Part shown: positions 10,048-18,765 of the stretch, piece by piece | Position numbering within the stretch: position 1 is the first letter of the stretch | Layout of the letters: every line of letters starts with the position of its first letter | Assembly: GCF_023516715.1 (NCBI RefSeq) | Contig: NZ_JAMGSI010000002.1 | Location: 186,001-250,000 of the forward strand | Source: Akkermansia massiliensis | Lineage (GTDB): Bacteria > Verrucomicrobiota > Verrucomicrobiia > Verrucomicrobiales > Akkermansiaceae | DNA: 64,000 nucleotides | Direction: 5' to 3' | Program-made: the position numbers and the translations under genes | The notes under the pieces: generated by a model | Databases searched by the model: none | What the model saw: only the letters and a program-made list of their open reading frames with translations | What the model was told of the DNA's origin: nothing

Positions 10048-10266
10048 CAGGTGTCATTTCATCAAAGCATATGATAGAGCAAAAAATAGATAATCCAAGA
10101 AAAAACCACTATACCTGGCAACATAAAATTAACAATAATTACATAGATACTTCTCTTCATCTACCAGACTATTGACCGTATAAGTTTGAATAATCTCAAA
10201 CCATGTTGATCACCAACCAGTCCAGAAAAGACGATTATTCTATGTAGATAGAAAGAATCACGCTAT

Positions 10267-12015
10267 TCAATATCCAGCCTGAGTCTCCGCATAACGAACC
10301 AGCGCTTTTTTGTCTCCCAGATGCTCGGCTACTTTCAGACCTATTTCCGCCATCTTCTTCCGTACGGAAGCTTTGTCTACTTCCTTCAACCATACCGTCA
10401 GGAAGGTATCGGCCCGGGCCGACAATTGCTTGTCTTTCCATAAATCAAGCACCTGCCCATAAAACCCTAGAAACTGCAATGCCGTTTTTTCATGACTCAA
10501 GAGCGAAGGAAGCGCCTTTTCCAGCACAGCGCAGGTTTGTACCCTCACCTTCCGGTCGATTTTGTTCTCTTGGTAAAATTTCAGCCAGTTTTTGAAAAAG
10601 ATTCTCTTGGTTTTCACCCCATAAGGCAACTTTCCAGCCATATCCGGAATATCTTTCCGGGCTAAAGCACAGAAATTGCGCATATACGCGTCTACAGAAT
10701 CCCATGATTCATTTTGCGCCAGCAATCTTGGATAAACGGCATAGCCATTCGCCTTTTTCCAATCAAGCCCCAGTTCATTCTTCATGAAATACTCCCACAG
10801 AGTGGGATTTCCGGGAAAAGCCTCCTTGAATTGTTCCAGCAAAGCCAATTTATCTTTCTCCGCCAGGCGGACATTCCTTCTCATCAAGGCCTGCCATGCG
10901 GGATAATTGGAGGCATTCCGTCTTAATGCCTCTTTCAGCAGTGCTTCCGCCTTCTGTGGATCGGCAGCCAGCAGGGATAAATAATAACAGAGATTGGATG
11001 CAGCGGCATCCTTCCCCTTCCAAAAACGGGGGAGCTCTGTAATCGTGGAAACGGAACCTTTCCACGGTCCTCCGGACCCGCCTTCCGACCATATCCAGCC
11101 ATAAATGTTATTTCCTATCTTCCATTCTCCGTCTGCCCCCTTCCACACAAAGGCGCAATGCCCTGGCTGGCCGATCGTGTAGGAAGGAATCCCCTTCGCC
11201 TTCACAAACCCGGCCGCCCCTTTGGAAACGGCGCCGCACACACCCCCATACTCCACGTAAATTTGCAAAGAAATAGGTTTATGATCGTAGAACGCTCCAC
11301 CGGCATGCACGCTGATTCCCTGCTTATTCTTCATCCGGTAGGGGATCAGACCGCAACAGGCATACCCTGCGTTCCCCGCCTTGATCTTCTTTTTGCCAGC
11401 CAGGTAATCCTGTGCCCAGGCAAGCTCCTCAATACTTTCCCTGCCCCGGAAAAGAATGCCGAATTCCCACGGTTCCAGCGTAATGAACTGCGGAAAAAGT
11501 TTTTTCTCCGCAAAAGACTTTTTGTAAAAATCATACCGGGCTTCGCATGCCTCCGGCTCCCGGGACGTAGAAATCAACGCCGCACCCAATGCCATGTTGA
11601 GGCCAACTCCGGAAAGCTCTTTCCCTTCCTTCACCCAGATATTCCGCAATACAGCCAGCGTATTCTTTCCCGAGGCCTTGGCAAACGCCAGTTTTTCAAA
11701 CACCTCCGGGTGATTCAGCAACCATTGCACAAATTCCTTGTCCTTCAATTCATGAAGGATGTAAGTCCTTTCCTTCCCCACCAACGCAAAAAAATGGGCC
11801 ATGTAGCAAGCCTGCGCCACCTCCCGGTCCTTCAACAGAGATTCCACGGAAAACGTTTTTTCCGCCTCCAATTTCTTTTGAACATATTGCCGGCACAGCC
11901 CGGCAATATTCCGCACATCCCCTCCTTCCACCTGCCATGCCAGGCGCTGATGGGACAAATCTCCAGCAACAACCGCTGGCAAGAAGAACAAATAGAGGAA
12001 TAAGAGTTTAAACAT
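10267..12015 (-). CDS. Secreted transglutaminase-like protein
   Basis: A 582-residue exported protein. Residues 1-18 form a signal peptide (MFKLLFLYLFFLPAVVAG). The central part carries a papain-like/transglutaminase-like core: EYGGVCGAVSKGAAGF (candidate nucleophile Cys260), then GIPSYTIGQPGHCAFVW (candidate His286), then GNNIYGW (Asn302/Asn303 in place of the usual Asp). The N-terminal 200 residues are helical. The C-terminal 250 residues are also helical with TPR-like phrasing (DPQKAEALLKEALRRNASNYPAWQAL). The fold suggests a peptidase or protein cross-linking role outside the cytoplasm, but the substrate is unknown. It has a higher GC content than its island neighbours. Assignment rests on motif reading only. 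Confidence 0.75.
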   Translation of the reverse strand: MFKLLFLYLFFLPAVVAGDLSHQRLAWQVEGGDVRNIAGLCRQYVQKKLEAEKTFSVESLLKDREVAQACYMAHFFALVGKERTYILHELKDKEFVQWLLNHPEVFEKLAFAKASGKNTLAVLRNIWVKEGKELSGVGLNMALGAALISTSREPEACEARYDFYKKSFAEKKLFPQFITLEPWEFGILFRGRESIEELAWAQDYLAGKKKIKAGNAGYACCGLIPYRMKNKQGISVHAGGAFYDHKPISLQIYVEYGGVCGAVSKGAAGFVKAKGIPSYTIGQPGHCAFVWKGADGEWKIGNNIYGWIWSEGGSGGPWKGSVSTITELPRFWKGKDAAASNLCYYLSLLAADPQKAEALLKEALRRNASNYPAWQALMRRNVRLAEKDKLALLEQFKEAFPGNPTLWEYFMKNELGLDWKKANGYAVYPRLLAQNESWDSVDAYMRNFCALARKDIPDMAGKLPYGVKTKRIFFKNWLKFYQENKIDRKVRVQTCAVLEKALPSLLSHEKTALQFLGFYGQVLDLWKDKQLSARADTFLTVWLKEVDKASVRKKMAEIGLKVAEHLGDKKALVRYAETQAGY

Positions 12016-12061
12016 AAATAGGCTAAATAAGAAAACTATCTATGAGGATATTTTTTACCAA

Positions 12062-12868
12062 TTATTTTCTGCGCTTGGGAAAACCCTTGTACAAGTAGGA
12101 AGCTTGAGGAACTCGTCCAATTGTCCTATCCAATAAATCAGGAATTTCATCATCACCATATCCCGCCAATTTAAGATATCTTTTCACCTGTACAGCTTTA
12201 GTCGGATAAAATTGGACTAACATTCCTACAAAATCCTCTTCCATATTATTGATGATTGAATTCAATTTTCTTTGTCTCCCAATTCTAACATTCATGTAAT
12301 TACAATATTTTGTAAATCTATCTCTATCCTGCCTAAGATCCATGTTATATAAATATAAAAATCTATTATATTTATATGTATAAAGAAAAAGAGGATTCAA
12401 TTCTTGTCGAAATTGATTCAATATTATGGATGAATATAACAGAAACAATTCTCTCATCACAAGTGCCTCGTCATGAAGTTTTGTTCCGTTAGATTTTCTA
12501 ATTTCTTTCGGAAAAAATGATAAAATCATTTTTTCCTTCACTTCATAATCAAGATCAGAATTTTCGCATAGCCATTCTCCGTTACCTTCTACAGTGTCAT
12601 CAATAAAGGGAACTGCGGCAACCAAATAAAAAAGCCACATCCCTTTTTGCAAATCATTTTTTATATCAGGCAGTATTTTATTAGCTTGTTCATAAAATTT
12701 AAAAATATCCCCCTGCAGGGCTGATTTTTCAGCGTTTGATAGTAGGAGATATAATTTTTCATTAGTTTCATGAAGGAGAGGTTTTTTTAAAGAACTATCA
12801 AATATTTTGGCCTCGCTTACAGTCGAAAAAACTAAAATAAAACATGATAATATATATATTACTTTCAT
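12062..12868 (-). CDS. Low-GC secreted protein of unknown function
   Basis: A 268-residue protein with a signal peptide (MKVIYILSCFILVFSTVSEA), followed by a mainly helical body rich in Leu, Lys, Asn and Tyr. Codon use is strongly AT-ended (many TTA, AAA, ATA), unlike the GC-rich core genes on either side, which suggests transfer. The C-terminus is basic (YKGFPKRRK). It lies between the transglutaminase-like gene and another secreted protein, all on the minus strand. I recognise no domain. Export to the periplasm or surface is the only supported statement. Confidence 0.65.
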   Translation of the reverse strand: MKVIYILSCFILVFSTVSEAKIFDSSLKKPLLHETNEKLYLLLSNAEKSALQGDIFKFYEQANKILPDIKNDLQKGMWLFYLVAAVPFIDDTVEGNGEWLCENSDLDYEVKEKMILSFFPKEIRKSNGTKLHDEALVMRELFLLYSSIILNQFRQELNPLFLYTYKYNRFLYLYNMDLRQDRDRFTKYCNYMNVRIGRQRKLNSIINNMEEDFVGMLVQFYPTKAVQVKRYLKLAGYGDDEIPDLLDRTIGRVPQASYLYKGFPKRRK

Positions 12869-12907
12869 AACAGATTGTTTGACTAACTGAATTATTATAC
12901 TTACAGA

Positions 12908-13900
12908 TCAATCATCTCTCGTTCCTGTATCTATATGAATGGCGTCCCCTCCTGTACTTCTTTCAACAGAACATCCAAATTTACAAATTTTAACTTTGAA
13001 ATTTTTCAACCCATCTATACGATTCCCATCATAACTTTCATCAAATGTTTGAATATACACTACATCATCGATTAAACAACAATCTTTCCCATTGACAACA
13101 GTGTAAAACCCGCAACGCCAAAAATAAAATAATGGCAATGGAAGATTTTGGAATAATAATATTGAATTTTCCCGATGTTCCTTCGGTGGATATACTCCAA
13201 TTAAATCACTCATATGTCCATTATACTCATCAATTCGTTGTGGATTTGGATTAGGCATATGAGGAGCCAATCCTTCAGGAAGATCCTCAGGTTTATCCAA
13301 TGATCTTTCTATAAAGTTTATATTTGAAAAGCTCACCGTCCGCGGCTGAAAGACTAAAGCTAAATGAGTGGAAGCCCCAACTTCATTCACTTTCCCATCA
13401 CGGGGACCATCAGGACTCCGTTCAGAAAGATTTATCCCTTCTATTTTGTTTGGTACCAGAACATTAAATTTTTTTGGCTTGGGCTTATCGTCCAAATTAG
13501 TTTTAACTTCCACACTTACCTCTCCTTTGATAACAGGATCCTTTTTAGCCGTTAAAACAGCTTTAAATTTATCCTTTTCATTAATTGTTAGTATTGCCCA
13601 TTTTTCACTTTGTTCGGAAAGTTTCCATTCTATCTCATCCTTATTAACAAGAGAAAGTAATTTTCCCTCCAACTCTAAATCCGCTTCTTCTCCAATTCCA
13701 ATATCTTCTCGTTTTTGATCTTCCTCTCTATCCAGATCAAAGATCATACATTCAGCAGAATACTTGCGTGTCTTCGAACTGATATATAAATCCCTCCCTT
13801 CGTCCTCTAAATCTCCATCTTCTGCAAACCCTAAAGAAAATGCTCCAATTGCCATGAAGAAAAAATTTCCCCACATGAATAACTGTCCTGACCGTTTCAT
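12908..13900 (-). CDS. Low-GC secreted protein with a possible Ig-like domain
   Basis: A 330-residue protein starting with a signal peptide (basic MKR, a hydrophobic run, then GFAED). The first third of the mature chain is very acidic. Residues of about 85-150 have alternating beta phrasing (WKLSEQSEKWAILTINE, KGEVSVEVKTN) that resembles a bacterial Ig-like domain. The C-terminal half contains several Cys residues (RCGFYTV, DCCLIDD, KICKFGCSVERS), unusual for an exported Akkermansia protein and possibly disulphide-bonded. AT-rich codon use groups it with the neighbouring island genes. I assign no function. Confidence 0.62.
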   Translation of the reverse strand: MKRSGQLFMWGNFFFMAIGAFSLGFAEDGDLEDEGRDLYISSKTRKYSAECMIFDLDREEDQKREDIGIGEEADLELEGKLLSLVNKDEIEWKLSEQSEKWAILTINEKDKFKAVLTAKKDPVIKGEVSVEVKTNLDDKPKPKKFNVLVPNKIEGINLSERSPDGPRDGKVNEVGASTHLALVFQPRTVSFSNINFIERSLDKPEDLPEGLAPHMPNPNPQRIDEYNGHMSDLIGVYPPKEHRENSILLFQNLPLPLFYFWRCGFYTVVNGKDCCLIDDVVYIQTFDESYDGNRIDGLKNFKVKICKFGCSVERSTGGDAIHIDTGTRDD

Positions 13901-14665
13901 AGAAGTATAGGTTGTAATACGTATACAAAAAAATCAGAATTCAGGCAAAAAGTCAATGATTTTAGAATAAAATTGAGACAATATTGGATTCGCCAGGAAT
14001 ATGGGGACGAGAAAAAGGAGATTACCTTAGGCTGAAGAATATGATGCCCACATTAAGCAATCCGCAAAACCCCATCTCAATCCGCTTGATTACGATATTG
14101 ATAAGCTCAATTCTAAATAAATTGACAGCATGACAGAGAGCGTTTGGCAGTTCATTGAATCTCTCCTATATTTCTCCAACAAAGCATTACAATTTCTTTT
14201 CCTAAAATGATTTGCTACGTTTAAACTCCTAAATTAGACCAGATAACTCTATTTTCATTTGTTTAAAGAAAAAGAAAAGATTTGTTCTTTACTGAACTCT
14301 ATTACTTTCTTTAGATGTTTGCGTTTATGTTAGGAGTTGCTCAAAGTGAACTAGACTTTCTCCGAATTTCCCATGCTCAGTTCCACATCTAATCTTTCAC
14401 TTCGGAACGATATAATCTGACAGCAATCGTGCGAAGGGGAATGGAGTGCGGGGGATGAGCGGAAAACCTTCTTTTACGGATTGGGAGGGAGACGACACCA
14501 GCATCGCTTCATCATCTTGACCTGTCCTTTTATTCCCTTATGCAGAGCACCATCAACCCGCATCACAAAACAATGGAATAAAGACACATGCTGTCTTTTT
14601 CTCTTCACTAAAGATATTGTTTTTGTGTTGGAAAGTTTCCTTTTAGCCAACGCTGATTCCATTGA
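13901..14665. other. Gene-free AT-rich stretch
   Basis: I see no convincing coding sequence, RNA gene or complete mobile element here. The base composition matches the low-GC island to its left, and the region returns to normal composition at about 14.66 kb, where a terminator and the small ribosomal-type protein gene begin. It may be the decayed edge of the island, but no terminal inverted repeats or transposase motif were identifiable. Confidence 0.5.
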
Positions 14666-14670
14666 AAAGA

Positions 14671-14704
14671 AAAACGGCGTCCTTCCGCTGGACGGAGGAC
14701 GCCG
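14671..14704 (-). terminator. Rho-independent terminator of the COX24-type small gene
   Basis: On the minus strand an imperfect GC-rich stem (CGGCGTCCT / AGGACGCCG outer arm) is followed by TTTT-C-TTTT. It lies about 55 bases after the small gene's stop codon. Confidence 0.8.
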
Positions 14705-14758
14705 GGATTTTCCGGAAATCGGATAGACTGCCAGTTTGAGCAGCGAAGCGCACAAACC

Positions 14759-14863
14759 TTAGGACTTGTAACGCAAACGCTTCTTGTGACGGTTCTGACG
14801 CATGCGCTTGCTGCGCTTATGCTTGTTGATTTTTGCTTTACGGCGTTTTTTGAGCGATCCCAT
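14759..14863 (-). CDS. AURKAIP1/COX24-domain small basic protein (bS22-like)
   Basis: A 34-residue protein, easily missed because of its size. It begins MGSLKKRRKAKINKHKRSKR and ends KKRLRYKS. More than half the residues are Lys or Arg, and the pattern KxxKHKRxKRxRxxRHKKR is that of the AURKAIP1/COX24 (DUF1713) family. That family includes mitochondrial ribosome-associated proteins and the mycobacterial small-subunit protein bS22. The role is therefore probably binding rRNA in the 30S subunit. It lies 41 bases downstream of hisG on the same strand and has its own terminator. The start codon ATG at 14863 is the only sensible one. Similar minigenes are widespread in Bacteroidota and Verrucomicrobiota. 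Confidence 0.85.
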   Translation of the reverse strand: MGSLKKRRKAKINKHKRSKRMRQNRHKKRLRYKS

Positions 14864-14904
14864 GATTGTGGTTCGTTTGTTGTTTTACTGTGGTGAGAAA
14901 AAAG

Positions 14905-15780
14905 TTAATAGACCAGCTTGTTGAGCGGGTATTCAATGATGCCTTCCGCGCCGAGGGCCTTGAGCTGCGGAATGATATCCCGGACGACGGATTCGTCAAT
15001 GACCGTTTCCACGGCCAGCCAGCCTTCTTCCGCCAGGTGGGAGATGGTGGGGCGGCGCAGGGACGGCAGGGCTTCCACGAGACCATTGAGGGAAGCGGCG
15101 GGGAGGTTCATTTTCAGACCCACTTTCCGGCGGGCTTCCAGAGCGCCCCTGAGCATCATGACCAGGCTTTCCAGCTTCTGCTTTTTCCATTCGTCCTGCA
15201 TCGTTTCCCGGTTCGCGATGAACTGGGGATAGGAGGTCATCAAGGTGTCCACGATGCGGAGCTTGTTGGCCTTGATGGAGCTGCCCGTTTCCGTGATGTC
15301 CACAATGGCGTCCACCAGCTCCGGCACTTTCACTTCCGTAGCGCCCCAGGAGAATTCCACATGGGCCTTGATGCCCTTTTCCTGAAGCCAGCGTTCCGTG
15401 ATGCCCACGCCTTCCGTGGCGATGCGCTTGCCCTGCAGGTCTTCCGCACAGGTGATAGGGGAGTTTTCCGGAACCACCAGCACCCAGCGGGTGGGCTTGG
15501 AAGTGGCCTTGGAGTATTGAAGGTCCGTCAGCACTTCCACGTCCGCGCGGTTTTCATAAATCCAGTCGCGTCCGGTGATGCCGCAGTCGATGAAACCGTC
15601 ATTGACGTAACGGCCGATTTCCTGGGCGCGGATCAGGAAGAGTTCCAGATCGTCGTCGTCACAGGTCGGGCGGTACCCGCGGCTGGACACGTATACATTG
15701 TAGCCGGCCTTGCGGAACAATTCCACGGTGGAGTCCTGCAAACTGCCTTTGGGAAGTGCTATTTTGAGTTTCTTCGACAT
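14905..15780 (-). CDS. hisG: ATP phosphoribosyltransferase (long form)
   Basis: A 291-residue enzyme for the first step of histidine synthesis: ATP plus PRPP to phosphoribosyl-ATP. The N-terminus [19 protein letters not shown] is the HisG signature. [20 protein letters not shown] and the loop [13 protein letters not shown] (PRPP-binding region) follow. The C-terminal 75 residues (MKLNLP-type region to NKLVY) correspond to the regulatory HisG_C domain that binds histidine in the long form, so no HisZ partner is needed. The frame is open eight codons further upstream, but [13 protein letters not shown] fits the family, giving a start at 15780. It is followed by the COX24-type minigene. No other his gene is in the window. 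Confidence 0.96.
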   Translation of the reverse strand: MSKKLKIALPKGSLQDSTVELFRKAGYNVYVSSRGYRPTCDDDDLELFLIRAQEIGRYVNDGFIDCGITGRDWIYENRADVEVLTDLQYSKATSKPTRWVLVVPENSPITCAEDLQGKRIATEGVGITERWLQEKGIKAHVEFSWGATEVKVPELVDAIVDITETGSSIKANKLRIVDTLMTSYPQFIANRETMQDEWKKQKLESLVMMLRGALEARRKVGLKMNLPAASLNGLVEALPSLRRPTISHLAEEGWLAVETVIDESVVRDIIPQLKALGAEGIIEYPLNKLVY

Positions 15781-15845
15781 GATGGGACGGGAATGAAAAC
15801 CCACGCGGGCCTCATTGTCAAGTTTAGAACCGAATCCGGCCCATT

Positions 15846-17129
15846 TTACCGGGCCATGAGCCGTTCAATGTCATCAGGCAGCAGCGGCACGTCCCCCAAC
15901 AGGTCAATGTTTTCCTTTTCCCCGATCAGGATGTCGTTTTCCAGGCGGATGCCGATGCCTTCCTCCGCTATGTAGATGCCCGGCTCAATGGTGAAGACCA
16001 TGCCCGGCAGCACGACGGGGTTGGTTTCCCCCACGTCGTGCACGTCCAGCCCCAGGAAGTGGGAGCAGCCGTGCATGTAGTATTTCCGCACGATGGGAGG
16101 ATCGGACGGTTTTTCCGCCACCTGCGCGGGCGTGACAAGCCCCAGCTTGACGAGTTCTCCGGCAGCGAAGACGCGCACCAGGCGCTCATATTCCGATTTC
16201 AAGATGCCGGGCCTCAGGATGCTTTTGGCATAGGTCATCATGTTCAGCACGCTTTCATACACGGCGCGCTGGCGTGGGGTGAATTTTCCGTTCACGGGAA
16301 CGGTGCGGGTCATGTCGGAGTTGTAGTTTCCGTATTCCGTGCCTATGTCCATGAGCACCAGGCCGCCGTCCTCGCACCTCTTGTCGTTCTGGATGTAGTG
16401 CAGCACGCAGGTGTCCTTTCCGGAGGCAATGATAGGAAGGAAGGAGAATTTGCGCGGCCCCCGGCTGATGAATTCGTTAGCCAGAAAGCCCTCGATCTGC
16501 CATTCCCCCACCCCCGGCCTGATGAACCGGAGCAGCGCCCGGAAGCCTTCATTGGTAATGTCACAAGCCTTCCTGAGCGCCTTGATTTCCTCCGGCTTTT
16601 TGATCTGGCGCATCTCCGCCATGATTTCATAAACGTTTTTCAGAACCGCATCCGGGAATTTTTCCTTCAGTTCCTTGGTCATGCGGGCATTGCGCGTTTC
16701 CACCGGGCAGGTGCAGCGCGGATGCTGGTTGGCTTCCACAAAGACCATGGTGGCGACCGGAACCAGGGTATCCAGCAGCGTATCATATTCATTGGTCCAA
16801 CGCACGTCCCGGATGCCGCTCAATTCCCTCGCCTGATCCTGCGTGAGACGGGCTCCTTCCCAGATGGCGATCTGTTCATTCGTTTCACGCAACAGCAGGA
16901 TTTCATCCCAGCCGTCCTCCCGGATGGTCATGATGAGGACGGTTTCCTCCTGGTCAATCCCGGTGAGGTAAAAGAGGTTGGCATTCTGGTGCAGGGCGAA
17001 GGTGCCGTCCGCATTCGTGGGGAACACGTCGTTGGCATGCAGGATCAGCATACTGCCGGCGGGCAGGCGGGAAGCCAGTTCCGCACGATTGCCGGCAAAA
17101 AAGGAGGAAGGTAGCGGCTCGTATCTCAT
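15846..17129 (-). CDS. pepP: Xaa-Pro aminopeptidase (M24B, PepP-like)
   Basis: A 427-residue metallopeptidase that removes an N-terminal residue preceding proline. Residues of about 1-140 are the AMP_N domain ([17 protein letters not shown]). The pita-bread domain follows with the dimetal ligands in order: Asp in [18 protein letters not shown] (two Asp, about 260 and 271), His in [11 protein letters not shown] (about 355), Glu in TIEPGIYI (about 383) and Glu in IRLENDILI (about 395). Length is normal for PepP. It lies 65 bases upstream of hisG on the same strand. No signal peptide is seen, so it is cytoplasmic and works in peptide turnover. Confidence 0.95.
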   Translation of the reverse strand: MRYEPLPSSFFAGNRAELASRLPAGSMLILHANDVFPTNADGTFALHQNANLFYLTGIDQEETVLIMTIREDGWDEILLLRETNEQIAIWEGARLTQDQARELSGIRDVRWTNEYDTLLDTLVPVATMVFVEANQHPRCTCPVETRNARMTKELKEKFPDAVLKNVYEIMAEMRQIKKPEEIKALRKACDITNEGFRALLRFIRPGVGEWQIEGFLANEFISRGPRKFSFLPIIASGKDTCVLHYIQNDKRCEDGGLVLMDIGTEYGNYNSDMTRTVPVNGKFTPRQRAVYESVLNMMTYAKSILRPGILKSEYERLVRVFAAGELVKLGLVTPAQVAEKPSDPPIVRKYYMHGCSHFLGLDVHDVGETNPVVLPGMVFTIEPGIYIAEEGIGIRLENDILIGEKENIDLLGDVPLLPDDIERLMAR

Positions 17130-17247
17130 ACCGACAGCATGCCCCGCTTTTCCAGCTTGTCAATCATGCATCCGGACACAAAACGGCCTTCCTGCGGTTC
17201 ATATTAAGTTCTTGCGGCCCGGCATTCTTTTGTTCATTCTGGGCTTT

Positions 17248-17949
17248 ATGCTTTTCCGTGCTGTTTTTTCCGCCGCAGCTATTCTTTTCACGGGCGTTTC
17301 CTGCTCCGCCGGTCCTTACCGGCCCGTTTCCCCGCTCATTACTCATGCTGCGGAGCTGAAGGAGGCGCGCGGCAGCCTCGGCGGCGTCTGGTGCCATCCC
17401 TCCGCCGGGCAATTCCTCTGGAAACAGCAAAGGCGGCAGTACGTTTACATCGCCCCCGTGGAAATCAGCTCCATCCGGCAGCAGTTCCCGGAGGCTTCCC
17501 CCTACCTGGCGCGCGAATTCCGGGATTCCCTGCAAAAGGAGGTTCGCCTCTTGATTGACCGCAATAATGAGAAGCCCGGCAATCATGTCCGCTGGGTGCT
17601 GAGCGACCGCCCGCGCACGCCCGGCGTGAAGGTTTCCCTGGCGATCGTCCAATTAAAGCCCACGGACGTTGGGGGAAAAGTCGTGGCCCTGGGCGTGGGA
17701 ATCGTCTCGCCGATTCCGGGCGTTTCCTTCATTATCAATCATTTCGCCTCTGGAGCGGTAGGGATTGAAGGCAACATCGTTTCCCTGGACAACGGGACGA
17801 TCTTGAAGGAATTTTACGGGCGCAACAGGGATCCCATCAATATTTTTTCCTGCAACAGTTTTGAGGAGTTCGCCTGCGACAAGTACAACCTGGACCGTTT
17901 TGCCCGGCAGATTGCGGAAATTCTGGAGGAGGACCCTTCCCATTCCTGA
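17248..17949 (+). CDS. Putative lipoprotein, first of a tandem paralogous pair
   Basis: A 233-residue protein. The chosen start at 17248 gives a compact hydrophobic signal ending in a lipobox-like FTGVS-Cys, so lipidation is predicted. The frame stays open upstream into the divergent pepP gene, but those codons lack signal-peptide character. The body shares a clear pattern with the next gene: PVSPLITHA, GVWxxP, VYIAPVEI, LQKEVRLL, VQLKPTDVGG, SPIPGVSFI and VGIEGNI. This general plan resembles DUF3313-type lipoproteins (tentative). Function unknown. Confidence 0.75.
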   Translation: MLFRAVFSAAAILFTGVSCSAGPYRPVSPLITHAAELKEARGSLGGVWCHPSAGQFLWKQQRRQYVYIAPVEISSIRQQFPEASPYLAREFRDSLQKEVRLLIDRNNEKPGNHVRWVLSDRPRTPGVKVSLAIVQLKPTDVGGKVVALGVGIVSPIPGVSFIINHFASGAVGIEGNIVSLDNGTILKEFYGRNRDPINIFSCNSFEEFACDKYNLDRFARQIAEILEEDPSHS

Positions 17950-18030
17950 TTTCCCCCCGGCGGGGAAAACTCTTGATGACAATCGGGTCATGACTCGAAC
18001 ACCGGACATGCGGGCGCCGTCTTATCCTGC

Positions 18031-18765
18031 ATGTACGGTGCTATTTCACGGCTCCTGCTGGCGCTGGGAACGGGATTGGTTTTTTCCTGTTCCAGTTCCC
18101 AGCACATGCCCGTTTCCCCCTTGATTACCCATCCTCTTCATGCGGATTCCAAACAGAGCTGCTTCCAGGGCGTCTGGTACAACCCCACAGAGCAGGCCAT
18201 CTGGAATTCCCCGCGCCTGAAGGTGTATGTGGCCCCCATCAATATTGATTATATCAAGGCCAGATTCCCGAAGGAGGCCCCGGCCCTGGCGGAACAGTTC
18301 AGGACGGAGCTTCAGAAAGATATCCGCAGGGTGCTGGAGAATAAATCCAAACAGACCGGAGGAAGGATCAAGTGGCAGCTGGTTGACCGCCCCGCACCGG
18401 GCGGCGTGACTCTTTACATCGCCATGGTCAAGCTGAAGCCTACGGACGTAGGCGGCAATATCATGTCCGACCTGGTTTCCCTGGCGTCCCCCCTTCCGGG
18501 CACTTCCCTGATCCTCGGCAATTTCATGAGCGGGGACGTAGGCATTGAAGGGCGCCTGTCAGACATGCGCACGGGCACCAGCATCATGGAGTTCAAGGCC
18601 TACAATACGGACCCCATCACGCTGTTTTCCGTGAAGGAGTTCGAGCGCTTCGCCTTTGACCAGCAGAATTTGCAGCTTTTCGCCAGCGGAATTTCCGCCA
18701 TTTTCAAGGGCGGACCTTCCAGTTATATTCCCAAGACGGGGGAAGTTGACCTGGACCCGTTTTAA
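18031..18765 (+). CDS. Putative lipoprotein, second of a tandem paralogous pair
   Basis: A 244-residue paralogue of the gene 81 bases upstream. It starts MYGAISRLLLALGTGLVFSC, a type II signal peptide with Cys at about residue 20. Shared blocks include PVSPLITHP, GVWYNP, VYVAPINI, LQKDIRR, VKLKPTDVGG, SPLPGTSLI and VGIEGRL, so the two arose by tandem duplication. A C-terminal extension (GGPSSYIPKTGEVDLDPF) is unique to this copy. It converges on lgt, and the two stop codons overlap within the 4 bases TTAA. The overlap with lgt, the enzyme that lipidates such proteins, is probably coincidental. DUF3313-type relation is tentative. Confidence 0.8.
   Translation: MYGAISRLLLALGTGLVFSCSSSQHMPVSPLITHPLHADSKQSCFQGVWYNPTEQAIWNSPRLKVYVAPINIDYIKARFPKEAPALAEQFRTELQKDIRRVLENKSKQTGGRIKWQLVDRPAPGGVTLYIAMVKLKPTDVGGNIMSDLVSLASPLPGTSLILGNFMSGDVGIEGRLSDMRTGTSIMEFKAYNTDPITLFSVKEFERFAFDQQNLQLFASGISAIFKGGPSSYIPKTGEVDLDPF

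Noticed and set aside
13901-14665. Insertion sequence remnant in the AT-rich gap
   Set aside because: No transposase motif, terminal inverted repeat or target duplication could be identified; composition alone is not enough.
14474-14755. 93-codon minus-strand frame before the COX24-type gene
   Set aside because: It overlaps the terminator and ends in sequence without any domain or start context.
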